Assembly (NCBI GenBank): GCA_964562685.1
Contig: CAZLUP010000013.1
Location: 1-64,000, forward strand
Length of the DNA: 64,000 nt
DNA from: Stanieria sp964562685
GTDB taxonomy: Bacteria > Cyanobacteriota > Cyanobacteriia > Cyanobacteriales > Xenococcaceae
Direction of reading: 5' to 3'
The notes beneath the pieces were generated by a model. It worked only from the letters and a program-made list of their open reading frames with translations. It did not search any database and was not told the origin of the DNA. A program made the translations under genes and the position numbers. Positions 50,310 to 58,893 of this stretch are shown piece after piece (position 1 is the stretch's first letter; the number at the start of each line of letters is the position of its first letter).

Positions 50310-51734
50310 TTAGGCAGCTAAATGTTGTTCAACCACACTAACTAATTGATTAGTCCAATAGGTAGTAAGCTCTTGGTTGACTGCTTCAACCATTACGCGA
50401 ATGACAGGTTCAGTCCCAGAAGCACGAACTAAAATCCGTCCTTGATCGCCCATTGCTGTTTCTGCTAGAGTAATAGCCTGTTGTAAAGGCTGACATTCTT
50501 GCCAGTGACAACGGTGATCGCGGTCTTCGACTCGAACATTGCGTAATAATTGGGGATAGGTTTGAAAACTACTATCTACTAATTGAGATAAAGATAAACC
50601 AGACTGACTGATTAAACTAGTTAAATGTAAAGCAGTCTGGACTCCATCTCCAGAAATACTGTGATGATGACAGAGAATATGACCAGATTGTTCGCCTCCC
50701 AGCATTGCCCCTGTACGCCACATCTCAGCTTGTACATAGCGATCGCCAACGGCGGTTCTAGTCAATTTCCCACCGATTTTTTGCCAAGCTCGCTCAAAAC
50801 CGAGATTAGCCATCACAGTAGCGATAATTAAATTATCTGGTAATTGTTGTTTATCTTTGAGTTGATTGCCCCAAAAATAAAGAATATAATCTCCGTCTAC
50901 CACTCTACCCTGAGCATCCACTGCCATCACGCGGTCGGCATCACCATCGAAGGCAAAACCTAAATCTGCTTGATAATTGCGGACAGCATCTTGCAAAACA
51001 TTGAGATGAGTTGAACCACAATTCACATTAATGCGATCGCCGTTAGGTTGTTCATGGAGGCTAATTACTTCTGCACCTAATTGTTTAAAAATAGCTGGTG
51101 CAACTTGAACCGACGCACCCCAAGCCAAATCTAAAACAATCCGCAGCTTTTGAAAATCGGAATTTTTCGGCAACGAATTAGCCAAATATTGATGATAATT
51201 ATTCACCAAATCGGGACGATAATAGAATTTGCCCCAACCTAGTCCTACAGAATTTAAGGAAAGTTGATTATAGGCAGCCCTCAATTTCGCCTCAATTTCA
51301 GCAGTAAGAACCTCATCCAACTTGGTTCCTTGAATACCAAAAAATTTGATTCCATTGTCTTCTGGTGGGTTATGACTAGCAGAAATCATAATGCCCCCGA
51401 TAGCTTCGCTCATACGAGTAACAGAAGCAACACAAGGAGTAGGACATAAACCCAAATGCCAGACTTCCAAACCAGCAGAAGTCAAACCTGCTGCGATCGC
51501 CATTGCTAGCATATCGCTAGAATTTCTCGAATCTTGTCCAATAATAATGGGTCCAAAATTAGAAGCATTTTCCTGTAAAACTTGACCAGCCCAATAACCC
51601 AACTGCAAAGCAAAAGAAGCATTTAAAAGTTCTCCTGCTTTACTTCTAATTCCATCAGTCCCAAACAAAGGGGTGGTAGGTAATATATTAGTTTTTTGAA
51701 TTGGTTTTAATAAATCAACTTGAGGATAACTCAC
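50310..51734 (-). CDS. glmM: Phosphoglucosamine mutase
   Basis: A 474-residue phosphohexomutase converting glucosamine-6-P to glucosamine-1-P for UDP-GlcNAc and cell-wall synthesis. FGTDGIRSKAGE opens the protein. The phosphoserine loop is MISASHNPPEDNGIKFFG, the metal loop is FAFDGDADRVMAVD, the sugar loop is GGEQSGH and the phosphate loop is VRASGTEPVIRVMVEA. GlmM is preferred over phosphomannomutase because of the overall fit of the N-terminus and metal loop. Confidence 0.92.
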   Translation of the reverse strand: MSYPQVDLLKPIQKTNILPTTPLFGTDGIRSKAGELLNASFALQLGYWAGQVLQENASNFGPIIIGQDSRNSSDMLAMAIAAGLTSAGLEVWHLGLCPTPCVASVTRMSEAIGGIMISASHNPPEDNGIKFFGIQGTKLDEVLTAEIEAKLRAAYNQLSLNSVGLGWGKFYYRPDLVNNYHQYLANSLPKNSDFQKLRIVLDLAWGASVQVAPAIFKQLGAEVISLHEQPNGDRINVNCGSTHLNVLQDAVRNYQADLGFAFDGDADRVMAVDAQGRVVDGDYILYFWGNQLKDKQQLPDNLIIATVMANLGFERAWQKIGGKLTRTAVGDRYVQAEMWRTGAMLGGEQSGHILCHHHSISGDGVQTALHLTSLISQSGLSLSQLVDSSFQTYPQLLRNVRVEDRDHRCHWQECQPLQQAITLAETAMGDQGRILVRASGTEPVIRVMVEAVNQELTTYWTNQLVSVVEQHLAA

Positions 51735-51978
51735 ACCACTAAACTCCTCTTTAAATATTTAAATATGACATCATAGCTCATAATTTTATCAAGACAAAAA
51801 AAATTACAGAGTTTAAATTCTGACAATTCAACTTCTGTAACTACATCATCAATCCCAAGTTAAGCGATAATTTTTAATTTTGGGTAAAGTTTGTTGCAAA
51901 TCTAAGTAATAATCACTAAAGATTTAGTAAATCTATCTACCCAAACTAAGATTAATATTTTATCTGCCTAGCAACAAT

Positions 51979-52281
51979 TTAAATATTTTCTTGGGCGAGT
52001 AACTGTTCCATCTCTTGCCAGGTTAAACCAGTTTGTAAATAATTAGGTTTAACGGGATCGTAAGGACTAGCCAAGCGATCAATCGATATAATTTGGTCAT
52101 TTTCTGTTATGACTGGTATATCTGGATCGTAAGTAGTAGAGTGTATTAAGGAACTAGAATAGCCGTTATAAATTATCACTGTATCAGGTTCACCAGAAGC
52201 TTTTTGAAGATTGACAATTAAAACTTCTTCTGGATGTTTACGTCCATATTTTTCTAAACGAAAACCTATTGGTGCTGACAT
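51979..52281 (-). CDS. Conserved small hypothetical protein
   Basis: A 100-residue protein beginning FRLEKYGRKHPEEVLIVNLQ with a beta-rich core (TVIIYNGYSSSLIHSTTYDPDIPVI) and an acidic helix at the end (TWQEMEQLLAQE). It resembles a small family shared by cyanobacteria and plastid-bearing eukaryotes, but I cannot name it with certainty and know of no function. It starts 53 bases after the stop of the DUF3177 gene, so co-transcription is likely. Confidence 0.65.
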   Translation of the reverse strand: MSAPIGFRLEKYGRKHPEEVLIVNLQKASGEPDTVIIYNGYSSSLIHSTTYDPDIPVITENDQIISIDRLASPYDPVKPNYLQTGLTWQEMEQLLAQENI

Positions 52282-52333
52282 AAGATATAAATATTGCGTA
52301 GAATCATCAATTATATTAATTCAAAGAACAAAA

Positions 52334-52930
52334 TTATTGCTCAAGGGCAGAACGTCCTTGTTTTCCTAGTCTAACCAAAACAAAGTAAAGTAAATACAGT
52401 AAATAAATAGTTAAGCCTACCATCCCCATAAAACCTAAAAACCCTTCGTTATCAGGTTTGTTATGAAACATAGTTCGATAAAATTGGGGTGCTTCCAACC
52501 AAACTTGACAAAAAGGTGTATTTAATTTGCTGGCAGACAAACCACAAGTAACAAAAGGAAGGCTGGCAACTAATCCTAAAAAACAGTAAATAGTGGTTGC
52601 CCAACGCCAAGAGGTAAAGGCAACTTTGAGAGTTCGTTTGGGCAAATCTCTAATTTCTTCATTTAAATCTACCCAAAACCAGAGAGCGATAATAATTAGA
52701 AGTCGAGCCAAAATTCCCGTGAAAAAGCCAATTCTCCAACCAGGAATTAATAAATAAATGGTGATCATTAATAGGCTAGCGACTCGCCAGTAAATGATCA
52801 GTAATTTTACTATGGCTTCTTTTTTCTGAAAAATAGCCCAAAACAATAACATTAATGGCAGAACTACCGTAAATAATACTGCTAATCGATAATCCATCCA
52901 CACCAAAGCTCGAAACAACATTTCATTCAT
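52334..52930 (-). CDS. DUF3177 family membrane protein
   Basis: A 198-residue protein with five or six hydrophobic helices and the pattern RALVWMDYRLAVLFTVVLPLMLLFWAI at the N-terminus. WRVASLLMITIYLLIPGWRIGFFTG and WVDLNEEIRDLP follow. This matches the cyanobacterial DUF3177 family. Function is unknown. It precedes the small conserved gene at 51979-52281. Confidence 0.82.
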   Translation of the reverse strand: MNEMLFRALVWMDYRLAVLFTVVLPLMLLFWAIFQKKEAIVKLLIIYWRVASLLMITIYLLIPGWRIGFFTGILARLLIIIALWFWVDLNEEIRDLPKRTLKVAFTSWRWATTIYCFLGLVASLPFVTCGLSASKLNTPFCQVWLEAPQFYRTMFHNKPDNEGFLGFMGMVGLTIYLLYLLYFVLVRLGKQGRSALEQ

Positions 52931-53001
52931 ATATTTTTCTGCTTAATCTCAACTTTAAATTATTCTAAGAGCATCAAAGCCAGCTAACCAAAAAAAACAA
53001 A

Positions 53002-53030
53002 AGTGGGAATCTAATTGTCAGACTCCCACT
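53002..53030 (-). terminator. Second terminator downstream of cp12
   Basis: AGTGGGAATCT (53002-53012) pairs with AGACTCCCACT (53020-53030) at all but one position. On the minus strand the stem is followed by CTTTTGTTTTTTTT. It lies about 95 bases past the cp12 stop, after the A8/T8 hairpin. Confidence 0.75.
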
Positions 53031-53090
53031 CTAATCTAATTATTTTTGGAAAAACTTAAGGTTGATTTAAATTATCAATAGTGCTTGACT

Positions 53091-53122
53091 GTAAAAAAAA
53101 CTTTCCATTAAGTTTTTTTTAC
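53091..53122 (-). terminator. First terminator of cp12, 13-bp perfect stem
   Basis: GTAAAAAAAACTT (53091-53103) and AAGTTTTTTTTAC (53110-53122) are exact complements around a six-base loop, three bases past the cp12 stop. The A8/T8 tract makes the stem AT-rich, so it may be a weak terminator or an RNA-stabilising 3' hairpin. Confidence 0.6.
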
Positions 53123-53125
53123 GAA

Positions 53126-53350
53126 TTAGTCGTCGTAAACTCGACATTCTAAAGCATCGGGGTTGTTATCACAGTATTGTTCTAAAGAGGTTTTTTCTGG
53201 ATGTTTCTGACGTTGATGAGCTGCTTCGGCTTGTAATTCTTCTACAGCATCCCAAGCTGCTGCACATTCTCCAGAGGTTGCTCCTTCAAGATCGCAAACT
53301 GCTTTTGCTTGTGCTTTTTCTTGTTCAATTTGTTCTTGTATATTGCTCAT
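53126..53350 (-). CDS. cp12: CP12, Calvin-cycle regulator
   Basis: A 74-residue intrinsically disordered redox protein that clamps GAPDH and phosphoribulokinase in the dark. Both disulfide pairs are present: CDLEGATSGEC near the N-terminus and CDNNPDALEC at the C-terminus, with the AAAWDAVEELQAEAAH helix between. No CBS domain is fused. It is monocistronic with two hairpins after its stop. Small size and the motif order make this certain. Confidence 0.97.
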   Translation of the reverse strand: MSNIQEQIEQEKAQAKAVCDLEGATSGECAAAWDAVEELQAEAAHQRQKHPEKTSLEQYCDNNPDALECRVYDD

Positions 53351-53580
53351 TATTCCTCTTGTTACACTCTGTTTATTGATTTATTAAAATCTACTATTTT
53401 CTTCGGTCACTGTCGACATTAGATATCTAGAGTGACACCTTGAATAACAAATAATTGTAAGGTCGTTTTTGAAGACAAATAGTTTATTTATCTACAATTT
53501 CGTATTGTACTTGGTTCTATGATAGCGTTTATCTCCATTAAGACAGAATTTAGTTGGTAGTTTTGAATTACAATTCTCAT

Positions 53581-55443
53581 TTAACCATCAAATCCTAAGT
53601 AACCTCTAGGAGTAATAACCCAATCATCATAACGACGAGTACTACTATTACCAATAATAATGATTGTTAGCATATCAATAGGAAGTTTTAACATTTTTTC
53701 TAGAGTAGTAATATTAATTGTTTCATCCAAACGATAAGCAGATTGAACTACAGCTACAGGAGTGTCTTTGCGTCGATATTTCAAAAATATTGCTTGGGCG
53801 GTAATAATCTGTTGGGTACGTTTTTGCGAGCGAGGATTGTAAATCGCTGTGACAAAATCTCCGCTTGCTGCTGCTTCTAGACGTTTTTGAATGACTTGCC
53901 AAGGTGTAAGTAAATCACTAAGACTAATTGCACAAAAATCGTGCATCAAAGGTGCGCCTACTCTAGCTGCTGCTGCTTGAAGGGCAGAAATTCCAGGAAA
54001 AACTTCTACAGCAGGGGTTTTACCATCCCAACCATTGGCTTGGAGTTCTTCTAAAACTAAACCAGCCATGCCATAAATACCACAGTCTCCTGAAGAAATA
54101 ACCGCTACAGTCAAACCCCATTGTGCTAGTTCTATGCTTCTTTGCGCTCTTTGTTTTTCTTGAGTAATAGGAAAAGATTCAATAATTTGTTCTACTCGCA
54201 ATAAGGGTTTGATTAGGTCAAGATAGAGAGAATAACCAATTACTACATCAGCTTGGATAATTGCAGTTTTTGCTGCTGGTGTAATTTGTTCTAAACTACC
54301 AGGACCAATTCCTACTAAATATAGTTGACCTGGTCGACCAGTGTATTCTTGTTCTGCTTGAGCAATTGCTACGGTAACTGCACCAGATTGAGATGGAACT
54401 TTAATAATTTGTTTGGGAACGATTAAGGAATTGGATGTATTGCTGGCTAGAACAGCTGCTGCTTCAGCCACACTGGGTGTACCAACTTCTTGTTGAACAA
54501 TTTTGGAAGGGTTAGGAATGTCTACTTGGGATAATTGTTGGGCAGAAAAAGTTTTTAAAGGCAAGTTCCAACTCTGACATAATTCTAGAAGACCTACTTC
54601 ATCAGCTTTGAGATCGATGGTTGCGATACCCGCGATCGCTTTTGGTGAAAGATGGTATTTTTTTAAAGTATCAGTAATGGCTGTTTCGATTAGTTGGGCT
54701 GATGTACCTCTTTCGCAACCAATTCCTACCCATAATATTCTTGGATGCCATTGTACTTTAGGGAAATCAGCTTCAGAAGCAAAACATCTTTGAATGGCAC
54801 TAATCCAAATCCTAGCTCGCGGTTGAAACTGTTGATTAGCTTCAGGAAATCCAAAATAAAAGGGATGTGCTTCGGGTAGATTTTGTTGCCATAAAGTCGA
54901 TCCTACTTCTTGGATTACCTGTACAGTTTGGTTTTTGGCAATTGCAGCCATTACTCCTGTCCAATTTCCATCTCCTTTCCCCCATCCGTAGGGTAAGCCT
55001 AATAGATCGATTCCAGGTAAATTTAAACTATCTGATGCCCCTGTAATAATTGGTTTTGCTCCTATTTGCTGGGCAATTAATTGAGTAAGGAGATCTGCTC
55101 CTCCCTGATGTCCACTACAAAGACTAATTACAAAACGCCCTTGGGCATCAATTACTACTATCGCAGGATCGGTTGCTTTACTTTCGATTAAGGGTGCAAT
55201 CAGGCGCACTACCGCACCTGTAGCTAAACAAAACACAAAAGCACGGTATTCGTACCAAATGTTAGTCAGATGTTCGCTTAAATTGCTTTGATAAAATTGA
55301 GCATTTTCAGTTCCTGCCAAGGATTGGGGTAACCAAAGCTCTACTCCTATACTTGAACAGAGATTTTGTAGAATTGAAGAACTTTGAGGTGTAGTTGCGA
55401 TCGCAGCTAGGGGTTGAAATTGAGCAAAACAAGAATTATTCAC
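53581..55443 (-). CDS. cobJ: CbiG-CobJ fusion (cobalamin pathway)
   Basis: A 620-residue fusion of two corrin-ring enzymes. The N-terminal CbiG part (about 1-335) has VRLIAPLIESKATDPAIVVIDAQGRFVISLCSGHQGGADLL and the CbiG-C region WVGIGCERGTSAQLI. The C-terminal CobJ/CbiH tetrapyrrole methylase (about 372-620) has YLVGIGPGSLEQITPAA, SSGDCGIYGMAGLV and PLMHDFCAISLSDLLTPW. It methylates C17 with ring contraction and, in the anaerobic-type route, opens the lactone. The fusion is usual in cyanobacteria. QueG and the B12-type radical SAM protein in this window are potential cobalamin users. Confidence 0.93.
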   Translation of the reverse strand: MNNSCFAQFQPLAAIATTPQSSSILQNLCSSIGVELWLPQSLAGTENAQFYQSNLSEHLTNIWYEYRAFVFCLATGAVVRLIAPLIESKATDPAIVVIDAQGRFVISLCSGHQGGADLLTQLIAQQIGAKPIITGASDSLNLPGIDLLGLPYGWGKGDGNWTGVMAAIAKNQTVQVIQEVGSTLWQQNLPEAHPFYFGFPEANQQFQPRARIWISAIQRCFASEADFPKVQWHPRILWVGIGCERGTSAQLIETAITDTLKKYHLSPKAIAGIATIDLKADEVGLLELCQSWNLPLKTFSAQQLSQVDIPNPSKIVQQEVGTPSVAEAAAVLASNTSNSLIVPKQIIKVPSQSGAVTVAIAQAEQEYTGRPGQLYLVGIGPGSLEQITPAAKTAIIQADVVIGYSLYLDLIKPLLRVEQIIESFPITQEKQRAQRSIELAQWGLTVAVISSGDCGIYGMAGLVLEELQANGWDGKTPAVEVFPGISALQAAAARVGAPLMHDFCAISLSDLLTPWQVIQKRLEAAASGDFVTAIYNPRSQKRTQQIITAQAIFLKYRRKDTPVAVVQSAYRLDETINITTLEKMLKLPIDMLTIIIIGNSSTRRYDDWVITPRGYLGFDG

Positions 55444-55502
55444 AGAGCAGTTAAATGGTTTTTCCAGACCCGATTAATTAAATTCAATTATTTATAATAT
55501 CT

Positions 55503-55593
55503 AGGACTTACGCAGTGAAAACGAAATTGTGTCATTCTAAACGACAGTGAAGAATCTCTCACCCCTGTTTTTACGTCTTAGTGCGTAAGTTCT
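55503..55593 (+). repeat. 91-bp miniature inverted-repeat element, complete copy
   Basis: Bounded by AGGACTTACGCA (55503-55514) and TGCGTAAGTTCT (55582-55593), which are inverted repeats with one mismatch. It has no coding capacity. A second copy, missing the right arm, is at 3247-3325 (77 of 79 matching). The terminal sequence resembles ends of cyanobacterial transposons that insert at TA, but no clean target duplication is visible. It lies in the spacer upstream of the CbiG-CobJ gene. Confidence 0.8.
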
Positions 55594-55606
55594 GATATCT
55601 TTAAGC

Positions 55607-56020
55607 TTAATTTTTTTTTAACTCTTCTACTCTAGATTGATAATTTAACATAATGGTTTCTACTTGTAATTCGTAACCACCAAAATTGATGAGTAAAGCA
55701 AGCTCTAATTCACTAGCTTTAAGATGATTAAGACACTTTTGTTTGTGGTTTTCTGTTAAAGAAGCAACCGCTTCAATTTCTACTAAAATACAATTTTGTA
55801 CCACCAAATCTGCTACAAAATCTCCAACAATAATTCCTTCATAATAAACATTCATTGGATATTGAACTTCAATTTGAAATCGTTTTTTTTCTAACTCATA
55901 TAATAAAGCTCTTTCATAAACTTTATCTATAAAACCTACCCCTAAAACCCCACTTACTTTTAAAGCACATTCAATAATTTTGTCAGCAATATTTTTTAAT
56001 TCTAAGGGATTCATACTCAT
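55607..56020 (-). CDS. GxxExxY family protein
   Basis: A small alpha/beta protein with GVLGVGFIDKVYERALLYELEKKRFQIEVQYPMNVYYEG, IVGDFVADLVVQNCILVEIEAV and HLKASELELALLINFGG. This is the GxxExxY (PDDEXK-nuclease-like) family, with D-x-E/I-E metal-site residues in the central strands. The leading Gly motif is GFIDKVYE rather than the canonical form. Activity is unproven for the family. Start is uncertain: in-frame ATGs at 56080, 56032, 56026, 56020 and 56014; 56020 fits the homologues and avoids overlap with the Tab2 gene just upstream. Confidence 0.8.
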   Translation of the reverse strand: MSMNPLELKNIADKIIECALKVSGVLGVGFIDKVYERALLYELEKKRFQIEVQYPMNVYYEGIIVGDFVADLVVQNCILVEIEAVASLTENHKQKCLNHLKASELELALLINFGGYELQVETIMLNYQSRVEELKKN

Positions 56021-56058
56021 CTTGAATTGCATTGATTTTGTCTCAATAAATAGTTGAT

Positions 56059-56868
56059 TTATTCCTCTTTTAATAACCACAAACCTGTATACGTCATTCC
56101 CGAATCGTCTGGTTGAATTAGCAAAAAATGTAAACCTTTACTTGATTGTTTTCTCTGTTCATAAATTTTCCCTGCCTGGGCTACTTTTTCATCTTCAAAA
56201 GTTGTCATAATCCAACGATCTACTAATCCAGATTCTAAAAGCAATCCTCCTGATTTTCCCACTTTCGTATCGATATAATTCAGAGAAACAGGTTTTTCTT
56301 TGGCTACCCAACGGGCTAAAATTAATGATTGTTTACCTCCATAAATTACTACCCCAGGAATATCAATCGTGGATGCAATTCCCGAATTAATTGGTAAAAG
56401 AAACTCTGGTACATCAAGAATTGGAATTGGGCGATCGTTAATTAAATTAGACAACAAATCAGCAGTAATAGTAGCAAAATTCCATTGTTCTCCCCAAAGA
56501 TTTTCTGGTAAAGGTTGGGGTGGTGGTCGGTCAAGTGCTAAAGGATGATTTGCATCGGTAATATATTTACTTAATTGTTGTTTTAAAATTTCAGTGCGTC
56601 TGGTTGCTTCTATTCTAATTCCTAGTTGTTCTGCTGCTATGGTAAACAATCCTAAAGCTTGAGGACGAAAAATTTGAATTACATCAGGTAATTTGTCACC
56701 AGCAGCTTGATTAATCTGATGAATTAGCCAATTGGCACTAGCATCTTTTTGTAGACAATTTTGTTCAAATACAGTGTTTTTTTTGAGGTCACAGATCAAT
56801 AATTTCCATAACCAAGAGTTTTTTTGAGTAAGCTTAAATTTATAAAAATCGGCTTGCCAAATCTTCAT
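56059..56868 (-). CDS. Tab2/Atab2 family RNA-binding protein
   Basis: A 269-residue protein matching the plant and algal Tab2/ATAB2 family: MKIWQADFYKF at the start, IQIFRPQALGLFTIAAEQLGIRIEATRRTEILKQQL, PPPQPLPENLWGEQW and VDRWIMTTFEDEKV. In chloroplasts Tab2 binds psaB mRNA and is needed for photosystem I translation; the cyanobacterial protein is presumed RNA-binding. The GxxExxY gene follows within about 40 bases on the same strand. Confidence 0.92.
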   Translation of the reverse strand: MKIWQADFYKFKLTQKNSWLWKLLICDLKKNTVFEQNCLQKDASANWLIHQINQAAGDKLPDVIQIFRPQALGLFTIAAEQLGIRIEATRRTEILKQQLSKYITDANHPLALDRPPPQPLPENLWGEQWNFATITADLLSNLINDRPIPILDVPEFLLPINSGIASTIDIPGVVIYGGKQSLILARWVAKEKPVSLNYIDTKVGKSGGLLLESGLVDRWIMTTFEDEKVAQAGKIYEQRKQSSKGLHFLLIQPDDSGMTYTGLWLLKEE

Positions 56869-57042
56869 ATAATCTTTAAATTAATTTTAATTTAGTGATT
56901 GGATTTACTAAAAAGTAATATTTATATTAATTTTTAATGAAGTCAATAGTTTTACTCTTGCTAATAACACTTAAACTTCATAAAATTTGTTTCAATATTG
57001 CATAAAGTAAATATAAATAAACTGATTCACAGAATACTTATC

Positions 57043-57789
57043 ATGAATACCAGAAAATACTTGTTATCGCTGTCAATAGCGATTTCTAGTTTATGTGTTA
57101 ATCATACTATTGCCAGTGCTGCTTATTTAAATTCTGGTTATACCAAGGCTGATTTAAACAAAGATATTGCGAATAAAACTTTTATTGAAGAGTTTCGTGC
57201 CTCCAGCTTTATTGGCGACGATGGTGATATTAGTTACGAATTAGAGATCAAGGATATTCTTCAACCAGGAAATAAACCAGGTTCTAGTAAAACAGAACAA
57301 TTTAAGTGGAAAAATGGTGAATCGGTCGATTTCGCCTTATCATTTGATGGAAAAAACTTAACCTATACAGTTGGCGGAGTCACCTTACAACAATTTAATG
57401 TGATCGAAAGCGATCTTGATATTAATGGTATGGTTTTGAGTGCCACATCTACTTCTACTAGTGCAGTTGATTTAGCACTAACAAATATTCAAATTGAAGG
57501 TGATGTTGAATATAGTGATTTGTTTGGTAAGGGTGGCGACACAGATTTATTGAAAATTACTGGTATTGATAAAACTTTTACCCTAACTGGTACACAAATT
57601 TTTTCTTGGCAAGGACAACGCCCAACTAATTTCGATCTAGCTTACGATATTAGAGTAGGTACTTTTAACGATCCTATTGCCCAAACTGTAACTGATGAGA
57701 TTGAAATTCCTGAACCCACCACAATTTCTTTCTTTTCTTTTGGTGTGTTAGGACTAGCTGTTAGTCGTCGTCGGCTGAAAAATAGCTAA
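57043..57789 (+). CDS. PEP-CTERM sorted exported protein
   Basis: A protein of about 248 residues with an N-terminal signal peptide (KYLLSLSIAISSLCVNHTIASA), a beta-rich middle with Asp/Gly-rich turns, and a C-terminal PEP-CTERM signal IPEPTTISFFSFGVLGLAVSRRRLK. The tail directs processing by an exosortase/EpsH-type enzyme and links the protein to exopolysaccharide export. I start at the ATG at 57043; a TTG at 56998 would add an improbable leader. Function of the mature domain is unknown. The broken gene at 3136-3246 once made a protein with the same kind of tail. Confidence 0.85.
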   Translation: MNTRKYLLSLSIAISSLCVNHTIASAAYLNSGYTKADLNKDIANKTFIEEFRASSFIGDDGDISYELEIKDILQPGNKPGSSKTEQFKWKNGESVDFALSFDGKNLTYTVGGVTLQQFNVIESDLDINGMVLSATSTSTSAVDLALTNIQIEGDVEYSDLFGKGGDTDLLKITGIDKTFTLTGTQIFSWQGQRPTNFDLAYDIRVGTFNDPIAQTVTDEIEIPEPTTISFFSFGVLGLAVSRRRLKNS

Positions 57790-58174
57790 ATAACTATTCA
57801 AGTGCTAACTAAAATCAATTTTTTTGTCAACTCTGAAATTAACTAACCAACTGACATGAGCTTGACTAAAAGTAAATTTTTAAGATAAAAAGTGGGCATA
57901 ATTTTGTCCACTATATTTGTTTTTCTGTAAACTTTATCAAACTGAATTTGAGAGTAACTTAATCAATTCTTCCCAAATTAATTACGATCAGAATTGTTGA
58001 AGCTAGTTAATTTTTAACCATACCCAACTATTGAAAATTAAAAACAAATTTTTTTGATAAATATCTTTTAAAAATAAATTGCGACAGGATCTAGTTAACC
58101 TATTCCTAGTCGATTATTGTATAATGGTAAACTTGGGTCTATTGTGTAGAGATTAAGATAGGAGAAAATAAGTT
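57790..58174. other. Gene-free spacer upstream of rpsD
   Basis: About 385 AT-rich bases with no coding frame. The only recognisable signal is the candidate -10 box at 58120-58125. A long leader for rpsD, which represses its own translation in other bacteria, is possible but I see no fold to support it. Confidence 0.5.
58120..58125 (+). promoter_or_regulatory. Candidate -10 box for rpsD
   Basis: TATAAT in the context TTGTATAATGG, 50 bases before the rpsD ATG. The matching -35 is weak. AGGAG at about 58160 gives a good ribosome site. Confidence 0.4.
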
Positions 58175-58783
58175 ATGTCTCGATATCGGGGTCCCCGTTT
58201 ACGGGTGGTACGCCGTCTAGGGGGCTTACCAGGATTAAGTCGTAAAAGTCCTCGTAAATCTTATCCACCTGGTCAACACGGTCAAGCTCGTAAAAAACGT
58301 TCAGAATACGCTGTTCGTCTAGAAGAAAAACAAAAACTTCGCTACAACTACGGAGTTACTGAAAAACAATTAATCCGTTATGTACGCAAAGCACGTCGAG
58401 CTACAGGTTCAACTGGAACAGCATTGTTAGAAATGCTAGAAATGCGCCTGGATAATACCATCTTTCGTTTGGGGATGGCAGGAACTATTCCAGGGGCGCG
58501 TCAGTTGGTTAATCACGGTCATATTACTGTTAACGGTAGAGTAGTTAACATTGCTAGTTATCAATGCCGTCCTGGAGATGTGATTGCTGTTCGCGATCGC
58601 GATCGCTCTCGTCGTCTAGTAGAAACTAATATGGAATATCCTGGCTTGGCTAATTTACCTAGTCATCTTGAATTTGATAAAAATACTTTTACAGGAAAAG
58701 TCAACGGGATCATTGAACGGGAATGGGTTGCTTTACAAATTAACGAACTGTTAGTAATTGAGTATTATTCTCGTATGGCATAG
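58175..58783 (+). CDS. rpsD: Ribosomal protein S4
   Basis: A 202-residue small-subunit assembly protein. MSRYRGPRLRVVRRLGGLPGL opens it as in cyanobacteria and plastids. The S4 RNA-binding domain is MRLDNTIFRLGMAGTIPGARQLVNHGHITVNGRVV, and the C-terminal INELLVIEYYSR completes the match. It lacks the zinc-type N-terminus. The gene stands alone, as is usual in cyanobacteria, and ends in AGTTACC-type repeats. It includes overlapping HIP1 octamers near 58593-58606. Confidence 0.98.
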   Translation: MSRYRGPRLRVVRRLGGLPGLSRKSPRKSYPPGQHGQARKKRSEYAVRLEEKQKLRYNYGVTEKQLIRYVRKARRATGSTGTALLEMLEMRLDNTIFRLGMAGTIPGARQLVNHGHITVNGRVVNIASYQCRPGDVIAVRDRDRSRRLVETNMEYPGLANLPSHLEFDKNTFTGKVNGIIEREWVALQINELLVIEYYSRMA

Positions 58784-58791
58784 GATTACAA

Positions 58792-58822
58792 TTACCAGTT
58801 ATCAGTTACCAGTTACCAGTTA
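58792..58822. repeat. Tandem AGTTATC/AGTTACC heptamers after rpsD
   Basis: Four heptamer units directly downstream of rpsD, of the same family as at 44671-44697 and 50095-50150. Degenerate inverse copies (GTTAACTG) follow at about 58874-58892. Confidence 0.8.
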
Positions 58823-58893
58823 TAAAGTAGCAAGTTACCATCAACAAATTTCATTGCTGAATTCTGAATTGTGACTGTTAACTGTCAACTGAT

